Below are positions 1 to 10,307 of a stretch of DNA of 64,000 nucleotides, one piece after another; the stretch's first letter is position 1; each line of letters opens with the position of its first letter. The DNA is from Paracoccus solventivorans (GTDB lineage Bacteria > Pseudomonadota > Alphaproteobacteria > Rhodobacterales > Rhodobacteraceae), in the NCBI RefSeq assembly GCF_900142875.1, contig NZ_FRCK01000002.1, positions 1 to 64,000 on the forward strand, written 5' to 3'. A model generated the notes under the pieces. The model was given only the letters and a program-made list of their open reading frames with translations. It did not search any database and was not told where the DNA came from. The translations under genes and the position numbers were made by a program.

Positions 1-119
1 ACCCAGAAGATACCGTTCAGCACCCGCCGGTCATCCACCCGCGCCACCCCACGCGGCTTGTTCGGCAGAAGCGGGCGGATCAGTTCCCATTCAAACTCCG
101 TCAGATCGAAACGCGCCAT
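1..119 (-). CDS. IS5-family transposase, N-terminal fragment (runs off the window)
   Basis: Reading the minus strand from the CAT at 117-119 gives a 39-residue N-terminus (starting MARFDLTEFEW and containing PLLPNKPRG and VDDRRVLNG). This is the characteristic start of IS5/IS427-group DDE transposases that cut and paste short insertion sequences. The rest of the gene lies outside the window, so it cannot be judged whether it is intact. The start is the only ATG in this frame close to the presumed element end. Identification rests on the recalled family signature, which is strong; the subgroup is less certain. Confidence 0.85.
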   Translation of the reverse strand, partial: MARFDLTEFEWELIRPLLPNKPRGVARVDDRRVLNGIFW

Positions 120-190
120 CCTGAACCCTCCATAGGTCCAGTGAACCACGCCTGCTATCACAACGGAATCCCGTTTATGAGTTCACAGCC
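1..190 (-). mobile_element. terminal part of an IS5-type insertion sequence
   Basis: The region holds the transposase N-terminus and about 70 bp of upstream sequence. On the minus strand the outermost bases read GGCTGTGAACTCATAA, which resembles an IS427-type terminal inverted repeat, and TAG follows at 191-193, fitting the TNA target usual for this group. The other end is outside the window, so neither the inverted repeat nor the target duplication can be confirmed. The boundary at 190 is an inference. Confidence 0.5.
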
Positions 191-714
191 TAGGCCGAAA
201 CAGGTCGCGCCGGACACGGAACGAAACAATGGATTGTTATCGTTATACTTTTTCGGACAGACGCCGAGGGTTGTGAAACCGATCTATTCTTTTCGGCATC
301 AGACCCCCGGTTTCTGTGAGTTTATGGTGCCATTTTCATCAATTGCGCCATCCCAATTGGGGTAGTCCAGCCAGGAGGGCGCCGAGCTTTACCCGGCACT
401 GGACGGGGTTGAATTCCATCTCTGAGCGTCATTAACGACGGCGGAATGTCCGAGATCGCCTTCGCTGGTTTCTTGCTCTGGCAGCTTGAGGCAATCGACC
501 CCGGACGAGGCCGACAGGCCCACGCCGACCATAGTGACCAGAGAGACGCCGGACCACTCCCGCAGCTTGTTCACTGCACTCCAGAGCAGTGCAAGTCAAT
601 CGAACCGCCCACGTCAATTACAGCAATATCAATGGGTTTTGAAACCTTTACCCCGATCCGGGGTAAGACTACCCCGATACGTATACAACTTTCGCCCGAT
701 TTACACGGGCCGGC
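191..714. other. gene-free stretch next to the insertion sequence
   Basis: About 520 bp with visibly lower GC than the rest of the window. The short open frames here (for example 141-365 plus, 389-574 minus) lack a ribosome-binding site, resemble no family and have no high-GC third-position bias, so I do not call them genes. The only structure seen is the repeat at 648-678. The region may be scarred by insertion events or may carry regulatory DNA. Confidence 0.5.
648..678. repeat. inverted plus direct repeat (TTACCCCG / CGGGGTAA, then TACCCCGAT)
   Basis: TTACCCCG (648-655) and CGGGGTAA (659-666) are perfect 8-bp inverted arms around a 3-nt centre. TACCCCGAT occurs at 649-657 and again at 670-678, 21 bp apart. 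This arrangement could be a regulator binding site downstream of the converging NDUFS4-like gene, or a remnant of mobile DNA. No function is established. Confidence 0.45.
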
Positions 715-1023
715 TCAGTGCGGCCAGGGCGCGCGGCGGTCGGTGGCGAAGTTTTCGCCATAGCCGCGCGGGCGGATGTTCTGGGCACGCGACTTGGGGG
801 GCGTGGTCACGTAATCCAGCCCCTTGGCCTTGGCATAGGCCTCGGCCTCTTCGCGGGTGCGGAAGCGCAGCCGGACCTGCGACTGGGTATCGTCGCTCGA
901 GGTCCAGCCCATCAGCGGGTCCAGCGCCCGCGGATCGGCGGGCGGAAACTCGAGCACCCAGCCCTTGCTGCGGGCCCCCGACTGCATGACGTTGCGGGCA
1001 GGCTGATAGATGCGGACGCGCAT
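715..1023 (-). CDS. NDUFS4-like accessory subunit of respiratory complex I
   Basis: A 102-residue protein of the ETC complex I conserved-region family (PF04800), homologous to mitochondrial NDUFS4 (18 kDa subunit), which stabilises the peripheral arm of NADH:ubiquinone oxidoreductase. Visible family features are the N-terminal [15 protein letters not shown] segment, the WVLEF strand, the [17 protein letters not shown] core, and the [13 protein letters not shown] tail. Paracoccus complex I is known to carry such a supernumerary subunit. ATG at 1023 is the first start in frame that matches the family. The gene stands alone and is divergent from the SOD gene. Confidence 0.9.
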   Translation of the reverse strand: MRVRIYQPARNVMQSGARSKGWVLEFPPADPRALDPLMGWTSSDDTQSQVRLRFRTREEAEAYAKAKGLDYVTTPPKSRAQNIRPRGYGENFATDRRAPWPH

Positions 1024-1173
1024 GAAGACCCCCTTTGGCGGCGTGGACGCGGGCTGCCCTCTTTTGGCGCAGAGCGCCGGCGCAATCAAGCCGATGCGCC
1101 CGCGTTTCCGCCGCGGCAGGAACATCCGGGCGCCGATGGAGTTACGCCGCGACAACCCAGAGGAGCTGATCCG

Positions 1174-2163
1174 ATGACCCGTTTCCAGATCGCCCCCCGC
1201 GTGCCCGGCCGGCCGCGGCAGATTGGCGCAGTCACGCTGAGCGCCCTGCTGGCGCTGGCCCCGATGGCCGCCCTTGCCCAGGACTCGGACGACGGCGCGT
1301 CGCCGCCGGGCGAATCCACCTCGGTCTCGGGCGACGGGGCCGACACCGCGGCCCAGGGCTCGGACGCCGAGTCCCCCACCGCCGGCGCCCCGGCCGAGAC
1401 CCTGCCCGCGACCGGGACCGCCGCGACCCCCAACCCGGTCGCGACCGAGCCGGCCGAGGACGACACCCAGTCCCCAGCCCCCGGCGCCCCGGAGTCGCTG
1501 CCCGCGACCGGTGCCGCCGCGACCCCCAACCCCGTCGCGACCGAGCCTGCCGAGGATGACACCCAGTCCCCCGCCCCGGCCCCGCAGCCTGACGCTGCGG
1601 CCACGGCCACCGGCACGGCTGCCCCCGCGGTCGATGCTGCGACCCCCACGGCCGATGCCGCGGCCCCCGCTGCCGACGCGGCCGCACCGGCAGCGGACGA
1701 CAGCGCCCCGGCAACCGGCACCGCCCGCAGCGCCACCGCCCAGATGGCTGGCCCCGAGGGCGAAGCCTTCGGCACGGTGACCGTGGCCGAGACCGCCTCG
1801 GGCCAGATCCACCTGAGCTTCACGCTCGAGAACCTGCCCGAGGGCACCCGCGCCATCCACATCCACGAGACCGGCAGCTGCGAGCCGCCCGGCTTCGACA
1901 GCGCCGGCGGGCACCTGACCGGCGGCCGCGACCATGGCGCGCAGGCGCCCGGCGGGATGCACGCGGGCGACATGCCCAACATCACCATCGGCGCCGACGG
2001 CAGCTATCAGGGCGAGGTGCTGACCGACAACGTCACCATGGACGAGGTGCTGGACAGCGACGGCTCGGCCATCGTGATCCATGCCGATGCCGACGACTAT
2101 ATCTCGCAGCCGGCGGGGAATGCCGGCGACCGGATCGCCTGCGGGGTGCTGGACGCCTCGTGA
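1174..2163 (+). CDS. periplasmic Cu/Zn superoxide dismutase with a long Ala/Pro-rich N-terminal region
   Basis: A 329-residue protein. A signal peptide occupies about residues 8-31 (hydrophobic run ending AALAQ). A low-complexity Ala/Pro/Thr/Asp region of about 160 residues follows, and the SOD_Cu domain fills the last ~135 residues. The domain shows the HIHE copper ligands, the GSC and IACGV cysteines of the structural disulfide, the SAGGH, DHG and MHAGDMPN metal-loop segments, a VIHADADD late histidine and the active-site arginine before IACGV. The enzyme should dismutate superoxide in the periplasm. The stalk contains a 32-residue tandem duplication and may tether or extend the domain. ATG at 1174 follows a purine-rich AGAGGAG. 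Confidence 0.88.
   Translation: MTRFQIAPRVPGRPRQIGAVTLSALLALAPMAALAQDSDDGASPPGESTSVSGDGADTAAQGSDAESPTAGAPAETLPATGTAATPNPVATEPAEDDTQSPAPGAPESLPATGAAATPNPVATEPAEDDTQSPAPAPQPDAAATATGTAAPAVDAATPTADAAAPAADAAAPAADDSAPATGTARSATAQMAGPEGEAFGTVTVAETASGQIHLSFTLENLPEGTRAIHIHETGSCEPPGFDSAGGHLTGGRDHGAQAPGGMHAGDMPNITIGADGSYQGEVLTDNVTMDEVLDSDGSAIVIHADADDYISQPAGNAGDRIACGVLDAS
1402..1578 (+). repeat. tandem duplication inside the SOD stalk (96-bp period)
   Basis: Two copies of a 27-residue unit beginning LPATG and ending TQSPAP lie at 1402-1482 and 1498-1578. They differ at few residues and mostly at synonymous positions. They are followed by shorter degenerate repeats of the type ADAAAPA. This is low-complexity linker expansion, not a domain. 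Confidence 0.8.
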
Positions 2164-2214
2164 TCGCGCTCCCGCGATTGCGCGGCCCCCGGACACGGGG
2201 GCAGACGCCACGGA

Positions 2215-2246
2215 AAGGGCCGCCCGCCGTGCCGCGGGCGGCCCTT
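2215..2246 (+). terminator. strong hairpin after the SOD gene
   Basis: A 13-bp perfect stem (AAGGGCCGCCCGC with its complement) closes on a 6-nt loop, 51 bp after the SOD stop codon. There is no clear T run, so it may act as a factor-assisted terminator or a transcript-end stabiliser. Confidence 0.65.
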
Positions 2247-2328
2247 GCGGGTTGAATACCGGCCGCTTCGGGCCCAACTTGCGTGGTCGGGCAGATGGCC
2301 GCGTCGGCCGGCCCGGTCAGGGATCCTC

Positions 2329-4518
<2,190 letters not shown>

Positions 4519-4731
4519 TCCCCGGGACCGGAGTGAGGGCCAGGGTTTCGCGCGTCGGCGCGGGGAAGAAACCGACGATTCCGGCCTTGCACCGGGCGAT
4601 GGCCCGTTCCCGCCCCGAGATGACGACCATGGGCGTGGAGACGACGGGGATACACAGGCTTCGACAGAATCGGAGACCGCCCCGGTCGCTGGAATATCTG
4701 CTGCAAGATGAAGGCCATGCACTGACAAGCT

Positions 4732-5455
4732 CTAGCGGCGCGCGAGGAACGAGCCGCGGTTGGGGGTGGGGTCGGGGATGGTCTCGATGCTGGTAAAGCG
4801 GCACTCCTGAAGCATGTCGCGCACGCAGTCGCGGGTGGGGAACCATTTGCGGATGTGATGGACGCCCTCGGCCGGGGGCTTGAAGTGGATGAAGCTGCCC
4901 TCGCCCGGGTGCAGCGTGGTTTCCAGCCACAGCAGATCGGTGGCGCGGGCGATGATTTCCAGGTCGTGGAACGGGTGGCGCAGGTGATAGAGCAGCCCCA
5001 GCGCCAGCACCGCGTCATAGCGTTCGCCGGGGCCGGATCGCCGTCACCTCGCCCACCCGTGTCCAGATGCGGTCCTGCAGCCCGGTCGCCTGCGCGGCAA
5101 GGCGCAGCCGCGCGATCATCGCGCCCCAGCTGTCCTGCGCCAGCACCGATGCCCCGCGCCGCGCCATCTCCAGCGCAAAGAACCCGTCCGCCGAGCCGAG
5201 ATCGAGCACCCGCATCCCGCGCATATCCGCGGGCAGCACCTCGCGATACACCTGCCAGCGCCGCAGCGGATGGTCGGCAGGCTGCGGGCCGGGCGCAGGG
5301 GCGATTCCGCGGGTGGCGATGCCGGGGGCGAGCTCGATATTGTGGAACCACGGTCCCAGTTCGGCTACCCGGGTGCGGAGGTCGGCCGCAGAGAGCGGTA
5401 GGTCTGCCGCCGGAATCGGCTGCGCCCCGAAAATATCGGTGAAATCCGCCGTCAT
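4732..5455 (-). pseudogene. SAM-dependent methyltransferase (CmoB/DUF1698-like) broken by a one-base frameshift
   Basis: The first frame (from 5455) gives an N-terminal half with LGPWFHNIEL, the SAM-binding motif VLDLGSADGFFALEMA and ends at a TGA just past the shift. The second frame (to 4732) carries the rest: LALGLLYHLRHPF, LLWLET, and WFPTRDCVRDML, typical of tRNA U34-modifying CmoB-like or related class I methyltransferases. Removing one C from the minus-strand C run (G run at 5029-5032 on the plus strand) restores one frame of about 240 residues with the expected GERYDAV junction. Either a true pseudogene or a homopolymer sequencing error. Substrate unknown. Confidence 0.8.
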
Positions 5456-5847
5456 GCGCGTGCCCTCCTGCCCAACATCCGGGCGGCATCCGCCCGTGGG
5501 ATCCGGTCTACGGCAGGAAGTTGAAGATAAGGTTAAGACGCGCGGGTGATGTGGAGGCGATCTCGATCAGGGCGTGATCTCGGCCAACGCTAGGATTTCA
5601 TCGGGCCGAGCCCGGCGACCACCGTGTTCCCCAGCGACCGCCGTCATGCACCACCCACCCGTTGCCACATCCCTACGGCAGATGCTGACAACAAGATCAG
5701 GATGCGCGGCGGCGTAACGCATCACGGATGGTCAGTGCCGCGATTTCGCCGTGCGCGAAGCCGAGGCTCAACCTCTCAGCCATCGCCGCCCCTCGCCCGG
5801 ACACCCTAGTCCGCCCATCCGTCCGCTTGTGCCCGGACGTCGGATCC
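5456..5847. other. 392-bp gap without a convincing gene
   Basis: No open frame here has coding-like third-position bias and a ribosome-binding site. A minus-strand frame ending at 5697 could encode a 28-residue peptide (from about 5783, beginning MAERLSLGF); its natural-looking composition suggests a decayed 3' gene fragment, but nothing more can be said. Base composition is lower in GC around 5540-5720. Confidence 0.4.
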
Positions 5848-6489
5848 TTAGTCTCCACCGCCGACGCAGCGCAGGATCTCGTCGGCCAGCGCGGCGATCT
5901 CGTCGCGGGCGGGGCCGGGCGGGCCCTCGGACACCGCGCCGCCTCGGCCCAGGGTTTCGGCATAGGCCACGCGGTTGGCCAGCTGCGCCTGCGCCACCGC
6001 CACCCCCAGCTGCGCCGCGCCCTGCGCGACCTCGGCCCCCAGCCGGGTGTTCGGGCGGGTGCGGTTCAGCACCACCAGCACCGGGCGGCGTTCGCGGCTG
6101 GCCAGGTCCAGCACCCCCTCGGTCGCCCACAGATCGACTTGGCTGGACGCCACCGGCACCAGCACCAGATCCGCCACCCGCAAGGCCGGGCGCAGGTCGC
6201 TTTCGATCTTGGGCGGTGTGTCGATCAGCACCACGTCGAAGCGCTTCTTCAGCTTTTCGCTTTCATAGCTGGCCCCCCAGGCCGAGGAGGTGGTGAACTC
6301 CAGCCCCTCGTCCTCGCCCTGGCGGTCCAGCCGCTCCATGAACCAGCGGCCGAGGCTGCCCTGCGGGTCGGTGTCCAGCACCGCGACGCTCAGGCCCCGG
6401 CGGCGCAGCGCGACGGCCAGGTTCACCGTCAGCGTGGTCTTGCCCGAGCCGCCCTTCTGCTGGGCCACCGTGATGATCCGTCCGGCCAT
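5848..6489 (-). CDS. orphan ParA/MinD-type ATPase
   Basis: A 213-residue protein with the deviant Walker A motif KGGSGKTT (about residues 12-19), a DTDPQGS switch I region and the VVLIDTPP Walker B strand, placing it in the ParA/Soj family of ATP-dependent positioning proteins. It is shorter than chromosomal ParA (about 260) and no parB, parS or replication gene lies beside it. It is therefore likely an orphan ParA positioning some cargo, or a cellulose/chemotaxis-type ParA, rather than the chromosome segregation protein. The ATG at 6489 immediately precedes the conserved IITVAQQKGG. It is divergent from the dipeptidase gene. Confidence 0.85.
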   Translation of the reverse strand: MAGRIITVAQQKGGSGKTTLTVNLAVALRRRGLSVAVLDTDPQGSLGRWFMERLDRQGEDEGLEFTTSSAWGASYESEKLKKRFDVVLIDTPPKIESDLRPALRVADLVLVPVASSQVDLWATEGVLDLASRERRPVLVVLNRTRPNTRLGAEVAQGAAQLGVAVAQAQLANRVAYAETLGRGGAVSEGPPGPARDEIAALADEILRCVGGGD

Positions 6490-6613
6490 TGCCGCCCCCC
6501 GCGCCCTGTCCCGCCCCTTGCGTTGCACGGGGTCGCGGCAAGGGCAAGTGCCGCGGGGCTTGCATCCCGCAGGCGGGCGGTGCTTGGTCGCCCCAAGGCA
6601 GCGGAGGGTGCGG

Positions 6614-7663
6614 ATGATCCCGGTTTTCGACGGACACAACGATTACCTGCAGCGGGCGGTGGCGGCGGGGGCCGATGCGGACCGGATGTGGCTGCAGGGC
6701 GACGGCACCGGCCACATCGACCTGCCGCGGCTGCGCCGGGGCGGCATGGCGGGCGGGTTCTTCGCGGTCTGGATCCCGGATCCTGACCCGGGCGACGTGG
6801 CCGGGATCGTGCTGCTCAAGGAAAACCCGCCCTTCGACCTGCCGCTGCCGCCGCCGGTGGACAGCCGCGCCGCCCTGCCCCAGGCCTTTGCCCAGGCCGC
6901 GGCGCTCTTGGCACTGGAACGCGGCGGCACGCTGTCGATCTGCCGCAGCGCCGCCGAGATCCGCGCCGCGATGGACGCCGGCCGCATCGCCGCGATCCTG
7001 CATATGGAGGGCGCCGAGCCGCTGGCCGACCTGGACGCGCTGCATGTCTGGCACGCGATCGGCCTGCGCTCGCTGGGCTTCGTCTGGTCGCGGCCGACCG
7101 CCTATGGTCAGGGGGTGCCCTTCGCTTTCCCCTCCTCCCCCGACCGCGGCGAGGGGCTGACCGAACGCGGCCGCGCCTTGGTACGCGAATGCAACGCGCT
7201 GCGCATCATCATCGACCTGTCGCATCTGAACGAAAAGGGCTGCGACGACGTGGCGAGGCTGAGCGACGCGCCGCTGGTCGCCACCCATTCCGGCGCGCAC
7301 GCGGTCTGCCCCAGCTCGCGCAACCTGACCGACCGGCAGCTGCGCCAGATCGCCGATTCGGGCGGTGTGGTCGGGCTGAACTTCAACACCGGCTTCCTGG
7401 CCCCCGACGGGCGGCGCGAGCCGTTCCGGGGTTTTGGGCCGATGCTGCGCCATCTCGACCACCTGCTGGGCATCCTCGGCGAAGAGGGCGTGGCGCTGGG
7501 GTCGGATTTCGACGGCGCGGTGATGCCTGCCGACCTGCCCGACGCCGCCGCCATGCCCCGGCTGCTGGAGGCGATGCTGGCCCACGGCTATGGCCGCGAC
7601 CTGGTCGAGCGCATCGCCTGGCGCAACTGGCTGTCGCTGGCGGAACGCAGCTGGGGCGGGTGA
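6614..7663 (+). CDS. membrane dipeptidase family (M19) zinc peptidase
   Basis: A 349-residue metallopeptidase of the renal-dipeptidase family, which hydrolyses dipeptides, often with D-residues, using a binuclear zinc site. Visible ligands: H8 and D10 in DGHND, the glutamate in LHMEGAEPL, histidines in THSGAH, and the ALGSDFDG aspartate. No signal peptide is present, so a cytoplasmic location is likely, as for many bacterial members. GGAGG at 6602-6606 lies upstream of ATG 6614. It could serve peptidoglycan-peptide or dipeptide salvage. Confidence 0.92.
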   Translation: MIPVFDGHNDYLQRAVAAGADADRMWLQGDGTGHIDLPRLRRGGMAGGFFAVWIPDPDPGDVAGIVLLKENPPFDLPLPPPVDSRAALPQAFAQAAALLALERGGTLSICRSAAEIRAAMDAGRIAAILHMEGAEPLADLDALHVWHAIGLRSLGFVWSRPTAYGQGVPFAFPSSPDRGEGLTERGRALVRECNALRIIIDLSHLNEKGCDDVARLSDAPLVATHSGAHAVCPSSRNLTDRQLRQIADSGGVVGLNFNTGFLAPDGRREPFRGFGPMLRHLDHLLGILGEEGVALGSDFDGAVMPADLPDAAAMPRLLEAMLAHGYGRDLVERIAWRNWLSLAERSWGG

Positions 7664-7731
7664 GCGCACCCGCCGGGCATCGGGAAATGCGCCGGGACCG
7701 GATGCCGGAATCCCGCAATCCCTTGAAAACA

Positions 7732-7806
7732 TGGTGCCGGTTGAGGGATTTGAACCCCCGACCCCCTGATTACAAATCAGACGCTCTACCACTGAGCTAA
7801 ACCGGC
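7732..7806 (-). tRNA. tRNA-Thr (anticodon UGU)
   Basis: The minus strand folds into a full cloverleaf of 75 nt: 7-bp acceptor stem GCCGGTT/AACCGGC, D-arm TAGCTCAGTGGTAGAGC, anticodon stem TCTGA/TCAGG around loop TTTGTAA with anticodon TGT at positions 34-36, a T-arm with GGTTCAAATCC, discriminator A and an encoded CCA end. It reads threonine ACA and, by wobble, neighbouring ACN codons. Confidence 0.97.
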
Positions 7807-7942
7807 CCGACATCTGAGATACGCGGGCCGACCCTTTCGTGCAAGCGCACAGGGTCGCGCGGCGGCCATGGGCATTTCCCCTTGACGCAGGCGGCACGGA
7901 AGGCGACGGAACACCCGGGTTTGTAACAAGGATTTTTTGCAA

Positions 7943-8746
7943 ATGCAGGTCGCCATCCATTTCGGCACCCACGGGACCGAACCCGAGCGCATGATCCGCA
8001 CCCTGATGGAGAACCGCGACTGGCTGCTGGCGAACGGGGTCGAGGTGGTGCCGCCCGGCCGCTACAAGGGGGTGCTGGACGAATCGCTGACCTCGCTGCG
8101 CGGGGGCGAGGCGTCGCCGGCGATGGAAGAGGTGATCTACGACGCGCTGCTGGAATCCGACAATGTGCGGCGGATGGTGATCTCGCAGGCGTCGCTGATC
8201 GGGGCGCCGGTGCGCTGCCTGACCGACAAGGGGCTGTTCCCGCAGGCCGGGCCGCGGATGCGGGCGGTGGCAGGGCTGTTCCCCTCGGCCGAGGTCGAGG
8301 TCTCGCTGGCGATCCAGAACCCGGCGCTGCAGATCCCACATCTGCTGTCGCGCCTGCCCGATCCGCCGGGGGTGCGGGCGCTGGCGGGGTGCGATCCGCG
8401 CAGCCTGCGCTGGGGCCCGGCGATGCAGCGCATCGTGGAAGCGATGCAGGGCCGGCGGGTAATCGTCTGGTGCTACGAGGACACGCCGCTGGTCTGGCCC
8501 GAGGCCGTCCGCCGCATCGCCCGGATGCCTGCCGACGTGCCGCTGAAATCCGGGCTCGCGGTGCTGGGCGACCTGCTGCCCCCCGCGGGGATGGTTGAGC
8601 TGCGCGAGGCGCTGACCCGCGCCGGCCCGCTGACCGTCGCCGCCCGCCGCGCCATCTTCGCCGAGATGCTGGGCCGCCACGCCCGCCCCGAGTCGATCCA
8701 GCAGGAGATCCCGATCCCCGGCTGGACCCAGGATCTGGTCGACTAG
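7943..8746 (+). CDS. conserved protein of unknown function, truncated by an in-frame TAG
   Basis: 267 residues from ATG 7943, which has AAGGA at 7928-7932; a TTG at 7937 is the alternative. I do not recognise a domain; the start MQVAIHFGTHGTE followed by a helical region, and the alternating helix/strand pattern, suggest a soluble alpha/beta protein. The reading frame stops at TAG 8744-8746 but continues in frame for 23 more coding-like residues (ITDAYEEDVAMIAALPG...) to TGA at 8816-8818. This suggests a recent nonsense mutation of a GAG, CAG or AAG codon in a gene of about 291 residues. Confidence 0.75.
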   Translation: MQVAIHFGTHGTEPERMIRTLMENRDWLLANGVEVVPPGRYKGVLDESLTSLRGGEASPAMEEVIYDALLESDNVRRMVISQASLIGAPVRCLTDKGLFPQAGPRMRAVAGLFPSAEVEVSLAIQNPALQIPHLLSRLPDPPGVRALAGCDPRSLRWGPAMQRIVEAMQGRRVIVWCYEDTPLVWPEAVRRIARMPADVPLKSGLAVLGDLLPPAGMVELREALTRAGPLTVAARRAIFAEMLGRHARPESIQQEIPIPGWTQDLVD

Positions 8747-8826
8747 ATCACCGACGCCTACGAGGAAGACGTGGCGATGATCGCCGCCCTGCCCGGCGTC
8801 GAGTTCCTCGGCCCCTGACCCGCCCC

Positions 8827-8880
8827 GGTCTCACAGACGAGACCGCGCCTCCCCGCGGGGCCGCAAGGGTGGCCCTTTCT
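8827..8880 (+). terminator. two small hairpins after the unknown gene
   Basis: GGTCTC/GAGACC (8827-8844, 6-nt loop) is followed by AAGGG/CCCTT (8865-8877) running into TCT. Both lie just after the ancestral stop codon at 8818 and before a convergent gene, so a terminator role is plausible although the second stem is only 5 bp. Confidence 0.45.
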
Positions 8881-8926
8881 GCATACACCCCCGCGCCTGC
8901 CCTGCACCGCTGCTTCGGGCGGTCTC

Positions 8927-8970
8927 AAATATCCTCCGGGGGCGCGGGGGTGGAAAACCCCCGGCTCCGG
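8927..8970 (-). repeat. intergenic repeat copy A
   Basis: Read on the minus strand: a GGGGG-loop-CCCCC hairpin, a second C5 run, then GGAGGATATTT. It matches the core of eight other copies in this window. It sits between two convergent genes. Confidence 0.75.
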
Positions 8971-9001
8971 CAGCGCATCCCGCGCGACCGCGGCTGCAGG
9001 A

Positions 9002-9250
9002 TCACATCCCCAGCGCGGCCTTGTACATCTCCAGGATCGCCTCTTCCTCGGCCACGTCGTCCTTGTCGCGCTTGCGCAGGGCGATGACCTTGCGCATCAC
9101 CTTGGTGTCGTAGCCGCGGGCCTTGGCCTCGGCCATCAGCTCTTTCTGGCGCTCGGCGATATCCGCCTTTTCGGCGTCGAGCTGTTCGAATTGTTCGATG
9201 AACTGGCGCAGCTCTCCGGCTGCGATGCCATAGGCCTGATCGTCGCTCAT
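9002..9250 (-). CDS. gapR: GapR-type nucleoid protein (DUF2312)
   Basis: An 82-residue protein matching the DUF2312/UPF0335 family, whose Caulobacter member GapR binds overtwisted AT-rich DNA and is needed for replication and chromosome segregation. The coiled-coil ELRQFIEQFEQLDAEKADI and the basic segment GYDTKVMRKVIALRKRDKDD are hallmarks. The only convincing start is the ATG at 9250. The protein acts on the nucleoid in the cytoplasm and is a nearly universal alphaproteobacterial gene. Confidence 0.92.
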   Translation of the reverse strand: MSDDQAYGIAAGELRQFIEQFEQLDAEKADIAERQKELMAEAKARGYDTKVMRKVIALRKRDKDDVAEEEAILEMYKAALGM

Positions 9251-9385
9251 GTCGCTTGCTGTCCCTTGCCGTGGGTCGCCGCGGACCGCGCCGCGGGGTA
9301 AGCCGCTGCCATAGGCCGACTTGCCGCCCGGCGCAATCGCCGCTAGGCCCGGGCCACGGCAATCCGGGCGGCGAACGAGGGCGCG

Positions 9386-9610
9386 ATGACCATCTACGAC
9401 ATGCTGATCTGGGGCGGCGCGGTGCTGACCGCGCTGGGGCTGGCGGGGATCCTGTGGTGCATCCTGGCGGTCACCCGCGCCCGCCGCGCGCGGCTCGACG
9501 ACGCCGCCATGCGCGCCACCATGCAGCGGGTGGTGGCGGTGAACATGGGGGCGCTGGCGGCCTCGGTGCTGGGGCTGATGGCCGTGATCATGGGGATCAT
9601 GCTGCGCTGA
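9386..9610 (+). CDS. small two-helix inner-membrane protein
   Basis: A 74-residue protein with two hydrophobic segments (about residues 8-29 and 49-72) separated by a basic loop [12 protein letters not shown], implying both termini on the same side of the inner membrane. I do not recognise a named family; similar small proteins accompany dtd in related genomes as far as I recall. It ends 25 bp before dtd on the same strand, with an AGGG-type ribosome-binding site, so the two are probably co-transcribed. Confidence 0.75.
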   Translation: MTIYDMLIWGGAVLTALGLAGILWCILAVTRARRARLDDAAMRATMQRVVAVNMGALAASVLGLMAVIMGIMLR

Positions 9611-9635
9611 CGCGGCAGCCGGCGAAAGGACGATC

Positions 9636-10085
9636 ATGCGGGTTCTGATCCAGCGCGTCGCGCAGGCCGAGGTCACCGTTGCCGGCCGCTCGACCGGGCG
9701 TATCAGTGCCGGGCTGCTGGTGCTGGTCTGCGCCATGCAGGGCGACGACACCGAGGTGGCGCGCAAGCTGGCCGGGCGGGTGGCGCGGCTGCGCATCTTC
9801 CGCGATGATCAGGGGCGGATGAACCGTTCCGTGCAGGACAGCGGCGGCGCGGCGCTGGTGGTCAGCCAGTTCACCCTTGCCGCCGACACGCGCAGCGGCA
9901 ACCGCCCCGGGTTTTCCACCGCCGCCGCCCCGGACGAGGGCGAGCGGCTTTACCTCGCCTTTGCGCAGGCGCTGCGCGAGCAGGGGCTGCAGGTCGAGAC
10001 CGGCGAGTTCGGCGCCGATATGCAGGTGACGCTGGTCAACGACGGCCCGGTCACCATCTGGATGGACACCGCCGAGCGCGGCTGA
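9636..10085 (+). CDS. dtd: D-aminoacyl-tRNA deacylase
   Basis: A 149-residue homodimeric editing enzyme that removes D-amino acids mischarged on tRNA, and also glycine from tRNA-Ala. The two signature motifs are both visible: SQFTLAAD (the SQxT motif) and NDGPVTIW (the NxGPVT cross-subunit Gly-cisPro motif). Length is typical. AAAGGA at 9625-9630 places the start at ATG 9636. It is the second gene after the small membrane protein. Confidence 0.96.
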   Translation: MRVLIQRVAQAEVTVAGRSTGRISAGLLVLVCAMQGDDTEVARKLAGRVARLRIFRDDQGRMNRSVQDSGGAALVVSQFTLAADTRSGNRPGFSTAAAPDEGERLYLAFAQALREQGLQVETGEFGADMQVTLVNDGPVTIWMDTAERG

Positions 10086-10125
10086 GCCGGGGCGCGCGCA
10101 CGCGGCGCCCCCGGCGGCGATTTTC
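10086..10125 (+). terminator. terminator after dtd
   Basis: The stem GCCGGGGCGC (10086-10095) pairs with GCGCCCCCGGC (10105-10115) with one bulged base, followed by GGCGATTTT. It directly abuts the dtd stop codon. The remaining ~180 bp up to the convergent Lrp gene holds no recognisable feature. Confidence 0.6.
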
Positions 10126-10307
10126 CCAGCCTCACTCAGCCTTCCCAGCACCAGCCCTGCCAGTGACGGGCGGGGGCAGCCTGCCTCGCCCTCAACGGGC
10201 AGGGTCGACCTCGCCTCGCTCGGCTCGGCGGCGGTCAGTTTACCTGGCTCCCTCGGCGTCGGGCGGATCAGCTGACCCCACCCTCCGCGGGCCCAGCGGC
10301 GGGCGGG

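Noticed and set aside
141-365. A 74-codon plus-strand frame next to the insertion sequence
   Set aside because: It begins inside the presumed insertion-sequence end, has no ribosome-binding site and lacks third-position GC bias.
5848-6489. Chromosome partitioning parA
   Set aside because: It is shorter than the chromosomal protein and lacks parB and the usual gidA/gidB neighbourhood, so only an orphan ParA-type ATPase is called.
7732-7806. tRNA-Thr as an integration site for a genomic island
   Set aside because: No integrase gene and no duplicated tRNA 3' end were found on either side within the window.
6263-8680. An 805-codon minus-strand open frame covering the dipeptidase gene and the tRNA
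   Set aside because: It reads through a tRNA gene and antisense to two plus-strand genes; composition is typical of an artefact of GC bias.
8744-8746. TAG read as pyrrolysine
   Set aside because: No pyl genes or pyrrolysine-using enzyme family are present, and this group of bacteria does not use it; a nonsense mutation is simpler.
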